A stretch of DNA of 64,000 nt from Monocercomonoides exilis (taxonomy: Eukaryota; Preaxostyla; Oxymonadida; Polymastigidae). The first letter of the stretch is position 1. Each line of letters starts with the position of its first letter. The stretch covers positions 916,501 through 980,500 of the forward strand of contig LSRY02000030.1 of NCBI GenBank assembly GCA_001643675.2, given 5' to 3'. Positions 59,740 to 64,000 of this stretch are shown one piece after another. The notes under the pieces were generated by a model. It had not been told where the DNA came from and did not search any database. It saw only the letters and a list, made by a program, of their open reading frames with translations. The translations under genes were made by a program, and so were the position numbers.

Positions 59740-60402
59740 AAAGAGCATTTCATTTGATAAGAGTTATTTTCTACTCGAAATTTTAGGCAAATCTTTTTTT
59801 TTTATGAATGTCGATGGAAAATTATTTGTAAATTACTTATTAGAATCTTGGAAATTTTCGTATTTTAAATGAAACTTTAATGTTGCAGAAATATATGGAA
59901 TCGAAGTCTATTGGTTTTGTTGGGATTTTTGCATTATTGCTCTCTCACACATTTTAGTTTTATAGTTTGGGTGAAATTTTGAGTTTTGCAGATTCTGTAT
60001 TTTGATTTTTTGGTGCAAATTAGCTTTTTTTGCAATTCTATTTTTTGAAATCAAAGCTTAACATTGTGCCTATTGAAAATTATCGGAATTTGATGAACAA
60101 AATTAAATGATGATCAAACAATTAAAGATGTTCAAATGTCATAAGGGCAGATGGACACTTTTCTTGAGCATTTGAATTTTCTGTAGAAAATGGTCAAACG
60201 AATTATCATGTTCTCAAAATGCTTGCGCATTAAACCAAAGAATAAATTTCAGCATATGATGGAATTTAATTATTTTTAAAAGAAGAGAAGAAAAAAATGT
60301 GAAAAACAAATAAGTTGTTGAAAAAAATGAAAAAATCACCAAAAAATAATTATATTCGTCCGAAATCTATCTAAAACCTACTCAAAATGAATCGGAATTT
60401 TC
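59740..60402. other. AT-rich intergenic region
   Basis: 3' flank of the VPS15-like gene followed by A/T-rich DNA. No gene or repeat was recognised. Confidence 0.5.
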
Positions 60403-60666
60403 ATATGTGTGATTATTTTTGATGTCATATAATTTCTAATTAAATTTTCGGTTTGAATATATCACCTTTATATAAACAAAAGAACACTTAAAAGAGAAAA
60501 GGCTCGAAAAACATTATTATGATTTTTATTTCTGCTTTAACATTTGTTTTAAGAACAGTTGTTATAGAATTCTTAAACAGAAAACAAAATATCTTCCCAA
60601 CGACAAATGAAAATAAAAAATTGACACCCCGAAAAAAGTTATAATTTCAAAAATAATCACACATAT
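60403..60666. mobile_element. Miniature inverted-repeat element, copy 4 (264 bp)
   Basis: The left end is ATATGTGTGATTATTTTTGA and the right end its near-exact complement. The interior block GCTTTAACATTTGTTTTAAG is the reverse complement of one in copy 1, so the two copies lie in opposite orientation. Subterminal CGGTTTGAATA and CCCCGAAAAAAG are shared with other copies. Non-coding. Confidence 0.7.
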
Positions 60667-61357
60667 TCCACATTCACAGACAAAACATCTCCTGTATTAA
60701 ATAACTTTTCTATGTCTAATTCTTTTGTTATTTTTTTTTTCCTTTACGCAATCGGTCGTGATCTTTATTATTTCATTCCTTCATTATATCTTCAAATTGC
60801 ATTTTCAAAGTGCTTTTGAACAAAAACATTGCAATTTGATCGGAAAGAGCTTTTTTTCTCATTCTTGATCGAAGCAAATAGGACTTTTTTGAATTCATAA
60901 ACTTTCAATGGTGTTTGTGAATGTTTTATTCTCTTTGTCAAATAATTCCCCTTTTGCCGAAAATCGTTTCATGAAAACAAATAAACTCTCTCAAACATTG
61001 GTAAGCTTTCCATTCGTCGGAATATATCTTTGTTCCGAATTTGATATGATCCAGAATTATTGAGATCAGTGAAAACTTTGGTTCTGTTTTGAATTATCAT
61101 TATGAATCGGAAGTTGATTCATTTGCCTTTTAACCTGTTAATTCCTTCAAAAAATCCAAATAATCTTTTTTTCCACCTTTTTGTATTTTATTTCTTCTTC
61201 ATAATGCTTCTCAATATCAACAGTCTTCCCATCTCCTTCAATCTTTTCTGACATCTGCACAAAATTTTAATGCATAAGCACATCATGACGCTTTCCCAAT
61301 TGGGCATGAGTGATAATTTTTTAAATCAAATTCTTTCTTATAAAAATTTCAGTTCGA
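60667..61357. other. AT-rich intergenic region
   Basis: No gene, RNA or repeat recognised. Confidence 0.5.
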
Positions 61358-62109
61358 TACACCAAAAATAATTCATATTCGAAAAAAACAATTCGATTTC
61401 GGAAATTTTAATTCAAAACCGAAAATAAATAATTCGAATTCAGAATTAATAATTCAAATTCGTAATTTATTAATTAGATTTCGTAAAAGAATAATTCTAT
61501 TTCGAAACGAAAAATATTTTGATTAGTGGAATTATTAACTTTCGTTTTGCTGTCAAAATACTCTTGATTTTTATCTCGTGAGCACACTTTGTTCTTTATT
61601 ATTTTAAAAATTACACATTTCCTTCAAAAAAAAAAATTCATTCATTTTGATTAAAAATATCATTATTTGAAATTAATTTGAAAAGAAAATGAATTCTTTT
61701 TCATTTTTGAAAAATTAAAGTTTTTTTATAAAATTTCACCAAAGAAACAAAAAAAAAAATCATTAGCAAAAAAATCTTGTCTTCAAAAATTCAATAAATG
61801 TGATTGAAAATTCACTATTTCCTTCAGGTTATTCAAAATAATGAATCATTTGCACAAATTAATCATCCAAGTGATGATTTTTGGAATTGAAAAATAAAAA
61901 TTCTAAAAAACTGATTCGCTTTTTATTTCAATTTAAAAAAACAATTTTCTTTGAGCAATGATATTCAAGATGTCAAACAATAACTTGACAATTTCTGAAA
62001 TCAATCCAATAAAAAATTCAAAATTTCAGTTTAAATGAATTTCGAAAATGAATTATTAATTTCGAAATTGAATTATTTTTTTTCGAATAAGAAATATTTT
62101 TGGTGTGTA
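61358..62109. mobile_element. 752-bp element with terminal inverted repeats and TTCGAA-rich subterminal repeats
   Basis: The left end, TACACCAAAAATAATTC, pairs with the complement of the right end, TACACACCAAAAATATTTC. The similarity continues inward about 60 bases through ATTCGAAAAAAA and AATTCGATTTCG blocks. The subterminal zones repeat AATTCGAA-like units many times in both orientations. The interior has no frame. It is consistent with a second type of non-autonomous DNA transposon. Confidence 0.6.
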
Positions 62110-62597
62110 TGAACAGAATAATTATAATTAAACAGTGAAAAGTTTAAACATCATTTATTGAAAAATATTTCTTATTTATATCTTTTCCATCGGTTTTCAG
62201 ATACAATAATGATGCTATCCCTCTGTGACATGACAAGAAAAAATTGAAAAAATGACAAAATGACTGACAAGATATTTATGATTTGTCAAAAAGGGTTATT
62301 TTAAACGATTTTTCAATTTTTTATTTCAACAATAATCAATTTGAAAATCAACACACAACAAATTTCATTATTTTGAAAAAATCAAAATTATTGTAAACAT
62401 GATCAAGTTCCCAATATTTTATTTTTTTGACATGAAATGTCAGTTGAGGAATTTTTTGTCACAATTTGTCATTGACCGTCACTAACGAAAGAGAAAAAAA
62501 CAGATATTACAGATGCCAACAACATATCTTTTCCAAAGTGCTTTGCAAAATCTTTTGAAGTTTTCGCAATAGTATTTTTTTATTATAAATTTTTAAT

Positions 62598-62628
<31 letters not shown>

Positions 62629-63599
62629 TTGTGATAGACGAGGCTTCAAGTAATTTGTCAGGTCACAGAGGTGTAAATGATGCATTCAACATTTAAACGA
62701 GAAACTTCAAATGAAAGAAGAAATAAAACTTTTGAAGTATTATCATTAAAAGGGTGCATATTTTATCTTGACTTTAAGATTTTATCTCATCACTGTTTTT
62801 TTGAAACTTTCTGAAGTTTTTTTCGAGCTTAGCAGAGGTTTGAAACAAAACAAAACAAAACAAAAATAAATAAATAAATAAATAAATAAATAAACTTTTT
62901 TATTAAAATTATTTACAAGTTGCTTTTTATTTTCTATTGTGAAAATATTTTCTTCAAAAAAATTGTAAATATTTTTTTTAATTTTTGTACACAGGTCAAA
63001 GACTTGCTTGTAATGAAGCGAAAATTTTGTTCCGAACGTTTTTAGTCACAGCTTCACAATTCTTAGTTCATATGGGGCAAATTATTTTTCTTCAGGCATT
63101 TTAATTGAAAAATAATGCACTTTTGATGAACTTTTTTTGATCAAAAATAAAAAAAAATGGGTTTATTTTTTGACATTCAAAAAATGTCACAATGCATTAT
63201 ACTTTGATTTCAACGACGCCTGTTTTCTGATTTGAAAATTAAATTTATTTTGAAATCTGAGAAAGCGAAATAAAGTTAAAAGTGAAACAAAATTTTCATG
63301 CTTTGTGCAAAAAAAGCTTAAAAGTTTATATTTCACTCCATATGTTAGTATATTTCTTTTACAGATGCAACGCGAAATGTCCTTTATAATCTATGAGTTT
63401 CTAACATCGGTAAATCAAATATCGCATGTTGCTCGGATTTGCATTTATAAGCTGCTTTTTTTGGATATCCACAATCAATTTCTTTGGTCGCATTCACGAT
63501 TTTCAAAGTGAATAACTATTAAATTACAGATAGAAGCGGAGCTGGCTGATATTTTTTGTTTCTAAAACATGACATTAACTTGTCAATTCGTGTTTACCA
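62110..63599. other. AT-rich intergenic region with simple repeats
   Basis: Contains dispersed TGACA/TGTCA motifs (62215-62480), a T-run near 62600-62627, and (AAAAC)n followed by (AAAT)n at about 62841-62893. A short open frame at 63305-63511 has no support beyond its length. Confidence 0.5.
62841..62893. repeat. (AAAAC)n then (AAAT)n microsatellite
   Basis: About four AAAAC units run directly into about eight AAAT units. Confidence 0.85.
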
Positions 63600-64000
63600 A
63601 ATGCAATTGCATCGCAAATTCTGGTGGAAATGCGGCTTGTTCATTAACATTCAATTGACCTCCTCAAGTGAATCCAAATCAGTTTTTGATTGATGATTGC
63701 CAGTTTATAAACAACAAATTGACAAGTTCATCAACACGATGTGGAGCTTGAATTTTTTTGCTGAAGTGCATTTCCCTGGATGAGCGGGCTAAACTTCATC
63801 ACTTTCTGCTTCTTTGATAGCAACACTGCAACGAATGGACGAGGGAATGATGCGTTCTTCAGTGGAAGCAGCATCACCCAATCTCCATTCCAGCAATGTG
63901 GTTCAACAACCCCAGCCAAAAGAGTGTGGAATAATGGAACAGCTGATAATGTTATGTACAACAGATGGCTTTATCTCAAAACAACTTATAAAATAGTTTC
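63600..64000 (+). pseudogene. Decayed beta-helix protein fragment (runs to window edge)
   Basis: Plus-strand pieces in different frames read like the oxymonad beta-helix repeat: NSGGNAACSLTFN followed by TGA; PNQFLIDDCQFINNKLTSSS ending at TGA after RCGA; then, after two stops and a frame change, FFDSNTATNGRGNDAFFSGS, QCGSTTPAKRVW, NNGTADNVMYNRWL, open to the last base. The NTAT.G.D.F unit and the Cys-Gly plus Trp tail resemble the module ends of the 3050-residue protein at 17437, though less Gly-rich. Several stops within 200 bases indicate decay, unless short introns hide here. Confidence 0.5.

Noticed and set aside
62210-62480. TGACA-rich stretch as a further inverted-repeat element
   Set aside because: The matching blocks are short and irregular, and no clear paired ends were found.

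Overview
The window is nuclear DNA from a unicellular eukaryote. Coding parts are moderately GC-rich. Intergenic DNA is very AT-rich. Most genes are interrupted by short introns of about 42 to 315 bases, and TAA, TAG and TGA all behave as stops. The gene content suggests an oxymonad-like anaerobic protist (Monocercomonoides-like Preaxostyla). The pointers are a giant parallel beta-helix membrane protein with a C-terminal pseudokinase tail, a second decayed beta-helix fragment, a tiny-macrocysts (Tmc)-like membrane protein and extreme poly-Ser/poly-Asn insertions. The organism call is inference. Exon joins below were made by eye, from splice dinucleotides plus reading-frame phase.

Layout. 1-7349 (minus): an EF-hand plus WD40 protein of WDR49/WDR64 type, eight exons, running off the left edge. 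7541-14038 (plus): a Tmc-like multi-pass membrane protein, divergent from it across 191 bases. 15491-16173 (plus): a five-exon Sep15/SELENOF-like ER protein that has lost the redox CxU motif. 17437-26589 (plus): a 3050-residue beta-helix receptor-like protein. 26.6-29.3 kb: gene-poor, with inverted-repeat elements. 29.3-33.8 kb (minus): remains of a large gene carrying a ubiquitin-like domain and several in-frame stops. 34.6-36.5 kb (minus): low-confidence small genes.

36625-40597 (plus): the most unusual gene, five exons and 1241 residues. It joins a ubiquitin-specific protease (USP) domain with intact Cys/His/Asp motifs to a C-terminal transposase-like domain of the DFxEN...DxGPHF...HGKxxxD type. 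A GC-rich hairpin, possibly an RNA, lies just downstream. 41.3-44.5 kb holds decayed coding DNA. 46776-48304 (minus): an unrecognised coiled-coil/Ser-rich protein. 48465-50896 (plus): a histidine acid phosphatase with a C-terminal membrane anchor, eight exons. 51576-59739 (plus): a VPS15 (PIK3R4)-like pseudokinase/WD40 protein of 2352 residues, seven exons. 59.7-63.6 kb is gene-poor with more inverted-repeat elements. The right edge holds a decayed beta-helix gene fragment.

The genes do not form one pathway. VPS15 points to vesicle traffic and autophagy, the acid phosphatase to the lysosome or cell surface, Sep15 to ER glycoprotein folding, and the EF-hand/WD40 and Tmc-like proteins perhaps to flagella or membrane sensing. 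Mobile DNA recurs: four copies of a ~262-bp miniature inverted-repeat family, two longer elements with terminal inverted repeats, and the USP-transposase gene.
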